Positions 7,941 through 16,459 of a stretch of 64,000 nucleotides of DNA are shown one piece after another. The position numbers and the translations under genes were made by a program. How positions within the stretch are numbered: the first letter of the stretch is position 1; each line of letters begins with the position of its first letter. A model generated the notes under the pieces. The model was given only the letters and a program-made list of their open reading frames with translations, was not told where the DNA came from and did no database searches. The DNA comes from JASLDZ01 sp964242625 (lineage in GTDB: Bacteria; Pseudomonadota; Alphaproteobacteria; Caulobacterales; Caulobacteraceae), in the NCBI GenBank assembly GCA_964242625.1, contig CAXTAO010000005.1, forward strand, positions 76,300-140,299, read 5' to 3'.

Positions 7941-8141
7941 CTACCCGCCCCCTACGAACTGAACCAATTCGATCCGGTCGCCCTCGACCAGCGGCGTCGC
8001 TCCGTACAGCGAGCGGGGCACGATTTCGAGGTTGCGCTCCACCGCCACCTTGCGCGCGTCGAGCCCGAGCTCGGCGACCAGCGCCTGCAGGTCGCGCGCG
8101 GCGACCCCTACGCGCGGTTCACCGTTGAGGACGATCTGCAC
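7941..8141 (-). CDS. thiS: Sulfur carrier protein ThiS
   Basis: 66 residues from the GTG at 8141 (the frame is open further upstream). Ubiquitin-like sulfur carrier for the thiazole part of thiamine. Seen: QIVLNGEPR at the N-terminus, VAVERNLEIVPRSLY in the middle, GDRIELVQFVGGG at the C-terminus; the Gly-Gly end is thiocarboxylated, here followed by one extra Gly as in several alphaproteobacteria. No thiG or thiF is in this window, so the gene is not next to its usual partners here. It is convergent with the repeat and divergent from aroQ. Confidence 0.88.
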   Translation of the reverse strand: MQIVLNGEPRVGVAARDLQALVAELGLDARKVAVERNLEIVPRSLYGATPLVEGDRIELVQFVGGG

Positions 8142-8273
8142 GGGGGCGCACCTGCCTCTTCGCGCCGCGGAGGCGGCGCGCGACACTCAACTTGTGACCC
8201 CCGTCGGGGGACGATACAACCCGCCGCCCGCTCCTCCGCGCATCGCGTGCGCGCCGACCCCGCCGCCCGACGC

Positions 8274-8744
8274 ATGTCCAAGCCCATCTTCGTGCTGAAC
8301 GGGCCCAACCTGAACCTCCTGGGGACCCGCGAGCCGGAGGTGTACGGGCGCGACACGCTGGACGACGTGCGCGACCTCTGCGCGCGCACGGGGCTAGACC
8401 TGGGCGTGGCCATCGCCTTCCGCCAGACCAATCACGAGGGCGAGCTGATCGACTGGGTGCAGGAGGCGCGCGAGGCCGCGGGCGCCGTCGTGCTAAACCC
8501 TGCCGGCTACGGCCACACCTCCGTCGCCCTGCACGACGCGCTGAAGGCGCTGAGCATCCCGCTCGTAGAGGTTCACCTCTCCAACCCCGCCGCGCGCGAG
8601 CGCTTCCGCCACCGCTCCTTCGTCTCGCCCGTGGCGCAGGGCACGGTGTGCGGCTTCGGCGCGTTCGGCTACGACCTCGCCCTGCGCGCCGCCGCCCGCC
8701 TGGCCGGTGTGCGCGCCGACGCCCTTCCGGAAGAGTTCGAATGA
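8274..8744 (+). CDS. aroQ: 3-dehydroquinate dehydratase, type II
   Basis: Shikimate pathway enzyme converting 3-dehydroquinate to 3-dehydroshikimate. 156 residues, starting MSKPIFVLNGPNLNLLGTRE; Tyr24 and Arg19 in the flexible loop, NPAGYGHTS at 76-84 with His81, and VEVHLSNP with His101, all hallmark positions of the dodecameric type II family. The stop overlaps the accB start (ATGA at 8741). The aroQ-accB-accC order is conserved in many alphaproteobacteria. Confidence 0.96.
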   Translation: MSKPIFVLNGPNLNLLGTREPEVYGRDTLDDVRDLCARTGLDLGVAIAFRQTNHEGELIDWVQEAREAAGAVVLNPAGYGHTSVALHDALKALSIPLVEVHLSNPAARERFRHRSFVSPVAQGTVCGFGAFGYDLALRAAARLAGVRADALPEEFE

Positions 8745-9271
8745 CCGACGCTCCGCCGCCCGACGGCTCCCCATCGGCGCAGACGCCCATAGACGCGGAG
8801 TTCGTCCGCACGCTGGCCGACATCCTGCGCGACACGGAGTTGACGGAGATCGAAATCGAGCGCGGCGACCTGCGGGTGAAGGTGGCGCGCAAGGCCCCTG
8901 CTGCCGCCCCCGCGGTCTACGCCGCCCCGCCCGCGCCTGCGCCCGCCGCCCCCGCGCGCCCGCACGCCAGCCTGGGCGACCAGGCGCTCGCCGCCGCCGA
9001 GGGCGCGCCGCTGCGCGAAACCGCGCCGCCCGCCTCGGGCGACCTCGTCAAGTCGCCCATGGTAGGCACCATCTATCTGCAGGCCCAGCCCGGCTCGCCG
9101 CCCTTCGCCAAGGTGGGCGACCAGGTGAGCGAGGGGCAGACGCTCTTCATCGTCGAGGCGATGAAGACCATGAATCCCATCCCCGCCCCCCGCTCGGGCG
9201 TGGTGAAGGAAATTCTGGTGAGCGACGGCCAGCCGATCGAGTTCGGCGAGCCTTTGGCTGTGATCGACTGA
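8741..9271 (+). CDS. accB: Biotin carboxyl carrier protein of acetyl-CoA carboxylase
   Basis: 176 residues. Carries biotin between AccC and the carboxyltransferase. An N-terminal helical segment (DAEFVRTLADILRDTELTEI) is followed by an Ala/Pro-rich swinging linker (about 52-75) and the biotinyl domain, with the attachment motif EAMKTMN and Lys142. SPMVGTIY and VGDQVSEGQTL are the usual barrel strands. Translationally coupled to aroQ; accC follows after 4 bp. Confidence 0.96.
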   Translation: MTDAPPPDGSPSAQTPIDAEFVRTLADILRDTELTEIEIERGDLRVKVARKAPAAAPAVYAAPPAPAPAAPARPHASLGDQALAAAEGAPLRETAPPASGDLVKSPMVGTIYLQAQPGSPPFAKVGDQVSEGQTLFIVEAMKTMNPIPAPRSGVVKEILVSDGQPIEFGEPLAVID

Positions 9272-9275
9272 TCTG

Positions 9276-10631
9276 ATGTTCGACAAGGTCCTGATCGCCA
9301 ACCGCGGCGAGATCGCGCTGCGGGTCCACCGCGCCTGCCGCGAGATGGGCGTGGCGACCGTCGCCGTGCACTCCGAGGCCGACCGCAACGGCATGTGGGT
9401 GCGCCTGGCCGACGAGAGCGTGTGCATAGGCCCTGCCCCCGCGGCCAAGAGCTACCTCAACATCCCGTCGATCATCGCCGCGGCCGAGATCACCGGCGCC
9501 CAGGCCATCCACCCCGGCTACGGCTTCCTCAGCGAAAACGCCAAGTTCGCCGAGATCGTGGAGGCGCACGGCCTCACCTTCATCGGTCCGCGCCCCGAGC
9601 ACATCCGGGTGATGGGCGACAAGATCAGCGCCAAGCAGGCCGCGCGCGACGCCGGCATCCCGGTGGTGCCGGGCTCGGACGGGGGCGTGGCCACCGTCGA
9701 GGAGGCGATGGCCGCGGCGGAGGCGATCGGCTTTCCCGTGCTGATCAAGGCGGCCGCGGGCGGCGGGGGGCGCGGCATGAAGGTCGCGCGCGACCGCGAC
9801 GCCCTGGCCGAGGCGGTGCAGACCGCCCAGGCCGAGGCGCAGGCCGCCTTCGGCGACGGCGCCGTGTATCTGGAGCGCTATCTCCAGAAGCCTCGCCACA
9901 TCGAGCTGCAGGTGATCGCCGACGCCTACGGCGCGGTGGTCCACCTCGGCGAACGCGACTGCTCGCTCCAGCGCCGCCATCAGAAGGTGCTGGAGGAGGC
10001 ACCCTCCCCCGCCCTCGACGACGCCGCGCGCGAGAAGATCGGCGCCGTAGTCGTCGAGGCGATCCGGCGCATCGGCTACCTGGGCGTCGGCACCATCGAG
10101 TTCCTGTACGAGGACGGCGAGTTCTTCTTCATCGAGATGAACACGCGCCTGCAGGTGGAGCATCCGGTCACCGAGGCGATCACCGGCGTGGACCTCGTAC
10201 GCGAGCAGATCCGCATCGCCGCGGGCCTGCCGCTCTCCTTCAGCCAGGCCGACATCCACTTCGAGGGCTGGGCGATCGAGTGCCGCATCAACGCGGAGAA
10301 CCCCCGCACCTTCACGCCCTCGCCGGGCGTGGTGACCGACTTCCACGCGCCGGGCGGACTCGGGGCCCGGCTCGATAGCGCGATCTACTCGGGCTACCGC
10401 ATCCCGCCGTACTACGACTCGCTGATCGGCAAGCTGATCGTGCACGGCCGCGACCGCCACGAGGCCGTGTGCCGGATGCGGCGCTGCCTCGCCGAGATGG
10501 TGGTGGGCGGCGTGGAGACGACGATTCCGCTGTTCCAGGACCTCCTGCTCCAGCCCGACATCGAGAGCGGCGACTACCACATCCACTGGCTGGAACAGTG
10601 GATGGCGCGCGCTCAGGCGGGCGTGGGCTAG
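9276..10631 (+). CDS. accC: Biotin carboxylase subunit of acetyl-CoA carboxylase
   Basis: 451 residues, the normal length. ATP-grasp enzyme that carboxylates biotin on AccB in fatty-acid synthesis. Seen: KVLIANRGEIALR at the N-terminus, IHPGYGFLSEN, the ATP loop AAGGGGRGMK at 160-169, RHIELQV, ERDCSLQRRHQK and FIEMNTRLQVEHPVTE. The stop forms a CTAG shared with the convergent gene that ends at 10628. Confidence 0.97.
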   Translation: MFDKVLIANRGEIALRVHRACREMGVATVAVHSEADRNGMWVRLADESVCIGPAPAAKSYLNIPSIIAAAEITGAQAIHPGYGFLSENAKFAEIVEAHGLTFIGPRPEHIRVMGDKISAKQAARDAGIPVVPGSDGGVATVEEAMAAAEAIGFPVLIKAAAGGGGRGMKVARDRDALAEAVQTAQAEAQAAFGDGAVYLERYLQKPRHIELQVIADAYGAVVHLGERDCSLQRRHQKVLEEAPSPALDDAAREKIGAVVVEAIRRIGYLGVGTIEFLYEDGEFFFIEMNTRLQVEHPVTEAITGVDLVREQIRIAAGLPLSFSQADIHFEGWAIECRINAENPRTFTPSPGVVTDFHAPGGLGARLDSAIYSGYRIPPYYDSLIGKLIVHGRDRHEAVCRMRRCLAEMVVGGVETTIPLFQDLLLQPDIESGDYHIHWLEQWMARAQAGVG

Positions 10632-11566
10632 GGGCCAACGCGCAGCACGACCCCGGCCTGCGCAGGTTCCCGAGCGCGCCAGACCACGACGCCGTTCCGC
10701 ACGCCGACGAGGGCGTAGTCGTCGGTATCGTCGATGCTGAGGCCGGGGTAGGCGCCCATGTCTACGCGCAACACGGCGTATGACCGCTCGGCGGTGTTAA
10801 AAGTGCGGACCAGGCCGGAGCCGGACTCCTCTGGCGTTACGCGCGTTCCCGGGCTTAGGCTCTCATAGAGAGCGAGCCCGTCCCGTTGGGCCCGAACGCG
10901 ATGGGCGTTCCGGAAGGGCATGGCGAATACGAACGGCAGCCCAGCGATGTCTTGTGGGTTCCAGGCCCCCTCTGCTTTCGAGCGTCGATCAGGAGGATCG
11001 GCGACCACGACCTGACGCGTGCAGGTCGACGTGAGGCCACGCGACGGCGCGACCGCCTCGCCCCAGCCGTCCAGGGCGCTCGCGCCCTGCGCCAGACTTC
11101 CGGGGCCGGGCATCGCGGCGACGACGCGCGTGGGGGGGCCGGCGAGGATCCGCGCCAGCCGGCCGCCCTGGAAGATGAGCCGCCCGAGGTACACGTCGTC
11201 AACGTCGGCGGCGGCAGTGTCGTCGGCGAACTTGATCGCGCATTGCGTCCATGCGGAAGGCAGGCGCCCGCTCGCCTTGCTGCGCACGCGCGCCTGGATC
11301 TCGCGCGCCGCGCCGTCCATGACCAGGTCGGCCAACCGGATCGCACCTATCCGCCCACCCTGGTCCAACATCTCAAAGGCGTACTCGGTCGGCCGGTCGA
11401 TCGCCGGACCCGCAAGCGCCGCGAGCACTTCGGTGGGCGTGCGCCCGATCAGGTCGGCGATGCGCACCGTCCGCGCGGGCCCGAGCGGCATAATCTCCAC
11501 CGCGGCCACCGCCGAAGAGGAGACCAACGCCGTGAGCAGCCCTGTGAACGCACGCTTGCAGCTCAT
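10628..11566 (-). CDS. Exported protein of unknown function
   Basis: 312 residues. A signal peptide (MSCKRAFTGLLTALVSSSAVAA) predicts export. The mature part has ADLIGRTPTEVLAALAGPAI early on, which resembles the short opening helix of some SmpA-like modules, but no family is recognised. Four cysteines are spread through the mature part. The gene sits between accC and aat, which are often neighbours in relatives, and its codons look less extremely GC-rich than adjacent genes, suggesting a later insertion. Its stop codon shares CTAG with accC. Confidence 0.75.
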   Translation of the reverse strand: MSCKRAFTGLLTALVSSSAVAAVEIMPLGPARTVRIADLIGRTPTEVLAALAGPAIDRPTEYAFEMLDQGGRIGAIRLADLVMDGAAREIQARVRSKASGRLPSAWTQCAIKFADDTAAADVDDVYLGRLIFQGGRLARILAGPPTRVVAAMPGPGSLAQGASALDGWGEAVAPSRGLTSTCTRQVVVADPPDRRSKAEGAWNPQDIAGLPFVFAMPFRNAHRVRAQRDGLALYESLSPGTRVTPEESGSGLVRTFNTAERSYAVLRVDMGAYPGLSIDDTDDYALVGVRNGVVVWRAREPAQAGVVLRVGP

Positions 11567-11653
11567 CCGTCCTGCCTACCACCCGCAGGCGCCGAGGTTG
11601 AGATCGGCTGAGCCTGGGCCTACCGCTGGTGCGACGCCGACCCACGAGGCCGA

Positions 11654-12307
11654 GTGACGTTCAACGCAGACGACCTTCTCGCCTGCTACCGCGCGGGCGT
11701 GTTCCCCATGGGCGAGGCGCGCGACGATCCGCGCGTGTTCCTGGTGGAGCCCGAGCAGCGCGGGGTGATCCCGCTGGACGGCTTCCACGTTGGCCGCCGG
11801 CTGGCCCGGACGGTGCGGCGCGAGCCCTTCGTCGTGCGGGTGGACACCGCCTTCGAGGCGACCGTCGCGCTCTGCGCCGAGGCGGCCGCCGACCGCGACG
11901 AAACCTGGATCAACGCGCCCATTCGCCGGCTCTACGGCGCGCTGCACGCCCGCGGATGCGCCCATAGCGTGGAGTGCTGGTGCGGCGAGGCGCTCGTGGG
12001 CGGCCTCTACGGCGTGCGGATCGGCGGGGCGTTCTTCGGGGAAAGCATGGTCAGCCGCGCCACCGACGCCAGCAAGGTGGCGCTGGTGCATCTCGTGGCG
12101 CGGCTGCGCTTCGGCGGCTTTACGCTTCTGGACGCGCAGTTCCTGACCGGGCACCTCGCGCAGTTCGGCGCGGAGGAGCTGGGGCGAGACGCCTACCGCC
12201 CCCGCCTGCGCCGCGCCCTGGCCGCCGTGGACGCCGACTTCTACGCCTGGCCGGCGGCGGCCGGCGGGGCCGAGACCGTCTTGCAGGCGACGACGGACAG
12301 GTCATAG
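11654..12307 (+). CDS. aat: Leucyl/phenylalanyl-tRNA-protein transferase
   Basis: 217 residues from a GTG start. N-end rule enzyme that adds Leu or Phe to N-terminal Arg/Lys so that ClpS-ClpAP can recognise the protein. Seen: LLACYRAGVFPMGE, ETWINAPIRRLYGALHARG, HSVECW, GGLYGVRIGGAFFGESM and TLLDAQFLTGHLAQFGA, the canonical order. The 3' end overlaps the convergent DUF2155 gene by 67 bp. Confidence 0.96.
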   Translation: MTFNADDLLACYRAGVFPMGEARDDPRVFLVEPEQRGVIPLDGFHVGRRLARTVRREPFVVRVDTAFEATVALCAEAAADRDETWINAPIRRLYGALHARGCAHSVECWCGEALVGGLYGVRIGGAFFGESMVSRATDASKVALVHLVARLRFGGFTLLDAQFLTGHLAQFGAEELGRDAYRPRLRRALAAVDADFYAWPAAAGGAETVLQATTDRS

Positions 12308-12867
12308 CCCGGGCTCTGAAGCGGGTTCAGGCCCGGCGACGACGCGCTCATCCAGCCGTGGAACAGCTCTCGCGCCGCGACCGCCTGCCGGCCCGGGGTG
12401 ATCACCGGCTCCGACCGCACCTCCACGTATCCGAGCTGGTCCTCCTGCGCCTCGTCGGCCGCGGTCGCCTCGCAGGCCCGCACGGTGACGACCAGGCCAC
12501 GGTAGCGCACGCTCTCGCCCACCCGCGCCTCGAACCGCAGCGTCTCGGCCGTGACCTTGTCGGTCGCCTGGAGGACGATGCTCTCGAAGCGCGGGCGCGG
12601 CAGGGGCGCGGGCGGCGGCTCGGGAACGGCGGGAGCGGCCGGCTCGACCGCAGTGTCGGCCTCCGGCGGCGGCGCGGACTCGTCGGGGGGCGACGCGCTC
12701 TCGAGCGCAGCCTCGCCCGTGGTGTTCGAGGCGGGCGGAGCGACCTCGGCGGAAGGGGTGGCCGAATCGGCACCGGGAGACGTCGGCTCCTGGGCGGCGA
12801 CCCAGCCCGCCATGCCCGCGACGAGGAGCGCGCCCGCCGCCGCCGCGACCGCCGTGCGCCGCCTCAC
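12241..12867 (-). CDS. DUF2155 domain periplasmic protein
   Basis: 208 residues. A signal peptide ending near GWVAA-QEP is followed by a disordered Pro/Glu/Ala segment (about 27-85) and the DUF2155 domain. The domain shows LQATDKVTAETLRFEARVGE and the defining ELFHGWMSASSPGLNPL with two cysteines (ACEATA and VVACK) that could form a disulfide. DUF2155 genes commonly neighbour aat and the NDUFA12 gene in Alphaproteobacteria, as here. Function is unknown. Confidence 0.88.
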   Translation of the reverse strand: MRRRTAVAAAAGALLVAGMAGWVAAQEPTSPGADSATPSAEVAPPASNTTGEAALESASPPDESAPPPEADTAVEPAAPAVPEPPPAPLPRPRFESIVLQATDKVTAETLRFEARVGESVRYRGLVVTVRACEATAADEAQEDQLGYVEVRSEPVITPGRQAVAARELFHGWMSASSPGLNPLQSPGYDLSVVACKTVSAPPAAAGQA

Positions 12868-12868
12868 C

Positions 12869-13420
12869 TCAGGTCCCCGGATCGGGGTAGGCGGGCACGG
12901 CCGAACCGGCGCCCGCGGGCGCCGTCGTCGTCGTCGGGGCGTTCGCCGCGCCGGTGGTGTTCGCCGCGCCTCCCCCCTGCGGCCGGATCACCTGGCCGAT
13001 CAGGCCGAAGAGATCGACCGCGCCCTGCACGTTCTGGAACTCGGCGCCCGGGGCCATGTCGTGCGCGTCGCCGCCCGGATCGATGGCGATGTGCTGGCCG
13101 CCGAGCAGGCTGTCGGAGGTGATCTTGACCGAGCTGTCGACCGGCAGCTTGACGTCCGAGCGGATGCTCATGCGGGTGCGCGCCAGGAAGGTCTTGGGGT
13201 CGAGGTCGATGGAGGTCACCGAACCGACCTTCACCCCCGCCACCTTGACGTCCGACCCCGGGGCGAGCGCGCCCGCCTGGCCGAAGCGCGCGAATACGTC
13301 ATAGGCCCGCGCGCCCGCGTTGGGGGCCGCATGGCCGAGCGCGTAGGCGAGGAACAGGGCCGCGATCGCGATCACCGCGGCGCCCACGCCCGTCTCGGCC
13401 CACTGCTGGCGACCGTCCAC
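12869..13420 (-). CDS. MlaD-like MCE domain protein of the lipid-asymmetry system
   Basis: 183 residues from the GTG at 13420. MlaD proteins bind phospholipid as part of the MlaFEDB importer. One transmembrane helix near the N-terminus (VGAAVIAIAALFLAYALG), then the MCE domain: VFARFGQAGALAPGSDVKVA, G-x-V-x-SIDLD and SLLGGQHIAIDPGGD. The C-terminus is a Thr/Ala-rich tail. No mlaE or mlaF is nearby, which is normal for this alphaproteobacterial cluster. It follows the NDUFA12 gene by 5 bp. Confidence 0.88.
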   Translation of the reverse strand: MDGRQQWAETGVGAAVIAIAALFLAYALGHAAPNAGARAYDVFARFGQAGALAPGSDVKVAGVKVGSVTSIDLDPKTFLARTRMSIRSDVKLPVDSSVKITSDSLLGGQHIAIDPGGDAHDMAPGAEFQNVQGAVDLFGLIGQVIRPQGGGAANTTGAANAPTTTTAPAGAGSAVPAYPDPGT

Positions 13421-13425
13421 CGCGC

Positions 13426-13845
13426 TCAGCCCTCCTCGGGGGCGTCGCCGCCGGGCGTCCACGCCTGGTAGTCGCCCACCGAGCGCACCCGCTCGCCGCC
13501 GCGTGCGATCGAGCCCTTGGGCCGCCAGGCGTAGACCGTGCCGGTCATGTTGGGCAGGTGATCCTTCTCCCAGGCGCGGCGCTTGAGCGGGGCCACGGTC
13601 GGCGGCTCGTCGACGAGGTAGTGCATCCACGCGTGCCAGTCAGGCGGGATCTTAGTGGGGTCGGCGTAGCCCGTGTAGGTCACATAGCGCCGGCGGCGGC
13701 CGGGGTCGTAGGAGCCCCTGTCGGTCCGCGCCTGGAAATAGGTGTTGCCGTAGGCGTCCTCGCCCACCTTGTCGGCGGAGCGCGCGAGGGTGAACAGCGT
13801 GCCGAGGGTGGCCCCGCTCCACCAGGTGAAGATCTTCTCGAGCAC
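13426..13845 (-). CDS. NADH:ubiquinone oxidoreductase accessory subunit, NDUFA12 family
   Basis: 139 residues, a supernumerary complex I subunit shared by Alphaproteobacteria and mitochondria. Seen: GATLGTLFTLARSADKVGEDAYGNTYFQ, split by family-typical residues, then RRRRYVTYTGYADPTKIPPDWHAWMHY and RAWEKDHLPNMTGT, close to the family consensus. It is the first gene of the minus-strand NDUFA12-mlaD-DUF2155 cluster. The nuo operon is not in the window. Confidence 0.95.
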   Translation of the reverse strand: MLEKIFTWWSGATLGTLFTLARSADKVGEDAYGNTYFQARTDRGSYDPGRRRRYVTYTGYADPTKIPPDWHAWMHYLVDEPPTVAPLKRRAWEKDHLPNMTGTVYAWRPKGSIARGGERVRSVGDYQAWTPGGDAPEEG

Positions 13846-13992
13846 GGTGCGTCCAGGGTTCGCGGGGCGAGCTCCTCCCTACTCCAGCCGCGCCCGCGCC
13901 GTCCACACGGCCCGCCCCGGGGGGCTCACGTTGCGGAGGCGGGCGGGGGCGCCTAGCCTCGGCCCACCCTGTCGCGTCGGAGATTCGCCCCC

Positions 13993-16392
13993 GTGGCCGC
14001 CGTCCTCGACCTCGCCCACGTGCGCGCCGCCCTCGCCGCTGCGGTCGATGCGCCCCCCGCGCTGGAGCATCGAGCGCTGGAAGGTCGCGACCGGGTCGAC
14101 AGCGTGCTGGCGCCGCCCGGGTGGACCGACGCCCGTGTCGAGGCCTGGCTGGACGGCTGGGTCGCCCGCGACGACGCCCAGGTGCTCGGAGGCGCGCTCG
14201 CCGGCTACGCCCGTCGCCTGGCCGAGACCGGGGTCCGTCGGGGGGCGCTGCCCGCCGCGGACGCCGCAATGTTCGCCGGGGCGCTCGAGGCGACCGCGCT
14301 CGTCGGCTGGGCCGCCGCCGCCCCGGCGTCGCGCGCGCGGCCGCAGCTCGCCGACCTCGCCACCCCCCGCGGCCGCGCGACCCTGGCCGAGCACCTCGCC
14401 CGCTGCGAGGCGGCGCGACTGGCCGCCGCCGCCGCCCCACGCCTGTCGGCCCGGCTCGTGGCGGTAGGCGAGGCGGTGGCGCGCTGCGAGGGCGACCGCG
14501 AGGCCTGCGCCGATCCGCGACGCAACCCCGCCCTCCTGCGCGCCCTCCACGCCGCACGCGAGGCGGGGGCGGACGACGCCCTCCTCCTGGACGCCATCGC
14601 ACTCGGCCGCAGCGGGTACGCCCCGCACGCGGCCGCGCCGACGCCGCCGCCGCCGCCCGCGCCCCTCGTCGTCCATGGCGGAGATATCGAAGGCTCGGCG
14701 GAGGCGGCGTGGCGCGTCGGCCGGGTGATCGTGGCGAATTGCGCCGAAACCGCCGGCCGCGTCGCCCGCCTGGCGCGGGCGCCTCGGGTGGCGATCGTCG
14801 TGTCGCACCCCGACCTCCTGCCCGAGGCGCCCGGTGCGGCCCAGCGGCTGGACGGGCTCGTGCGCCTGTGGGCGACCGCCGCCGCCTTCGATGACGCGGC
14901 GCTGACGGTCGCGGGACTGCATGCGCGGCTCGTGGCGTCCGGCCTGCCCTACGCGGGCGAAGCCGCGCGCGCCCACGCCGCCGGGCTGGTCGGGGCGATG
15001 GTCCGGCTCGCCGCTGAGACCACCGCGGGCCTGGGCTGGACGACACCGCTGGTCATGGCCGACGACTCCGTGCTCGCCCTGCGCGCCGGCGGCGCGGCCC
15101 TGGGCGCGAAGCCGTGGGGCGGACCCGTCGAGCCCGCCCAGTGCGCCGACGGGCCGACGGCGCCCGTGGTGGCCGACGCCGCCCTGACCGGTCTCGCCCG
15201 GCTGGGCGTCGGCGCCTCCGCCGCGCGGGACGCGCTCCTGGGCGTGGGGCGCCTGCCCCTCGACGGGCCGCTCTCGTCCGCAGCTCTGTTCCAGCGGGGC
15301 TTCACCGTCCACGAACTCGCGCGAGTGGACGCGGCGCTCGCGGCGGGAGCGGCGGACCTTCGCGCGGCGTTTGGCTCCGCCGTCGTCGGCGAGGGCTTCC
15401 TGCGCGACGTGCTGGGCGCCTCGCCCGAGGTGTCGTCCGACCCGGGCTTCGACACCCTGGCGCTGGCGGGAGTGGCGCCCGACGCCGTCGAGCGGGAAGG
15501 ACGGCGCGTCTTCGGCGGCGACGCCGCCTCGCTCGGGCCGGAGGCGCAGGCGCTCCTCGCCGCCGCTCCCGAGATCGGCTGGGAGGCGGAGGTCGCCATG
15601 GTGGCCGCACTGGCGGCCGAGGGCGCGGTCAACCTCCACCGCTGGCGCGCTCCCGCCGACGCCGCTCCCGCCGACGTCGTCGCCCGGTTGGAGGCGGCGC
15701 GGGCGCAGGGGCTGGCGACCGCCTGGGTGGCGCGCGCTGAGACCGCGCGCGCGCTCGACCTCCCCGCGATCGAGGGACCCGCCCGCGCCCCGCCGCCGCC
15801 GCCCGCGCCGGAGCGGATCGTGGAGCGGGTGGTCGAGCGGCGCGACCGCAGTCGTCGCAAGCTGCCGGATCGCCGCAAGGGCTACATCCAGAAGGCCGCG
15901 GTCGGCGGCCACAAGGTGTACCTGCACACCGGCGAGTACGAGGACGGCGAACTCGGCGAGATCTTCGTCGACATGCACAAGGAGGGCGCCGCCTTCCGCT
16001 CCTTGATGAACAATTTCGCGATCGCGGTCAGCCTGGGCCTGCAGTACGGCGTGCCGCTGGACGAATACGTCGACGCCTTCACCTACACCCGCTTCGAGCC
16101 CGCCGGCCCGGTGACGGGCAACGACCGGGTGCGCTCGGCCACCTCCATCCTCGACTACCTGTTCCGCGAGCTGGGCGTGAGCTATCTCGGCCGCGAGGAT
16201 CTCGCCTCGTCCGATCCCGACGCGCTCGACGCCGACGGCCTGGGCGGAGGCTCGGCTGAAGGTCAGTCCGGGCCCGAAGAGGATGCGGAGCCCGAGCCCG
16301 CGTCGCGCTGGATCTCCAAGGGGTTCAGCCGCGGCGCCGCGCCCGACAACCTTGTGCTCCTGCCGCTCCGCCGCGCGGAGACGGACGCATGA
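13993..16392 (+). CDS. Degenerate NrdJ-like protein with intact C-terminal TSCPD-type domain
   Basis: 799 residues from a GTG start. Residues about 620-740 (DRRKGYIQKAAVGGHKVYLH, GEIFVDMHKEGAAF, RSLMNNFAIAVSLGLQYG, GPVTGNDRVRSATSILDYLF) match the C-terminal domain of alphaproteobacterial vitamin B12-dependent ribonucleotide reductase. The preceding ~600 residues are Ala-rich, but stretches such as GEGFLRDVLG and PEIGWEAEVAMVAALA run parallel to the late barrel of NrdJ. No class II RNR active-site Cys motif is visible and the protein is about 400 residues shorter than NrdJ. Probably not a reductase; a regulatory or structural role is possible. Confidence 0.7.
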   Translation: MAAVLDLAHVRAALAAAVDAPPALEHRALEGRDRVDSVLAPPGWTDARVEAWLDGWVARDDAQVLGGALAGYARRLAETGVRRGALPAADAAMFAGALEATALVGWAAAAPASRARPQLADLATPRGRATLAEHLARCEAARLAAAAAPRLSARLVAVGEAVARCEGDREACADPRRNPALLRALHAAREAGADDALLLDAIALGRSGYAPHAAAPTPPPPPAPLVVHGGDIEGSAEAAWRVGRVIVANCAETAGRVARLARAPRVAIVVSHPDLLPEAPGAAQRLDGLVRLWATAAAFDDAALTVAGLHARLVASGLPYAGEAARAHAAGLVGAMVRLAAETTAGLGWTTPLVMADDSVLALRAGGAALGAKPWGGPVEPAQCADGPTAPVVADAALTGLARLGVGASAARDALLGVGRLPLDGPLSSAALFQRGFTVHELARVDAALAAGAADLRAAFGSAVVGEGFLRDVLGASPEVSSDPGFDTLALAGVAPDAVEREGRRVFGGDAASLGPEAQALLAAAPEIGWEAEVAMVAALAAEGAVNLHRWRAPADAAPADVVARLEAARAQGLATAWVARAETARALDLPAIEGPARAPPPPPAPERIVERVVERRDRSRRKLPDRRKGYIQKAAVGGHKVYLHTGEYEDGELGEIFVDMHKEGAAFRSLMNNFAIAVSLGLQYGVPLDEYVDAFTYTRFEPAGPVTGNDRVRSATSILDYLFRELGVSYLGREDLASSDPDALDADGLGGGSAEGQSGPEEDAEPEPASRWISKGFSRGAAPDNLVLLPLRRAETDA

Positions 16393-16459
16393 AGGCCGGC
16401 CGCCGTTTTAGCTTTGCGTGAAGGCGCACGCGCTAAGCCGGGTCGATCTCGGAGCCTCC

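Noticed and set aside
7667..8128. Open frames within repeat copy 1 and 2 sharing the peptide TPRVPTPPVSRRAQGGSR
   Set aside because: The same peptide arises in each copy from the palindrome arms; it is a repeat translation, not a conserved protein.
8198..8210. CCCCCG-T-CGGGGG palindrome between thiS and aroQ
   Set aside because: Short GC palindrome, likely by chance at this GC content; no clear promoter or operator context.
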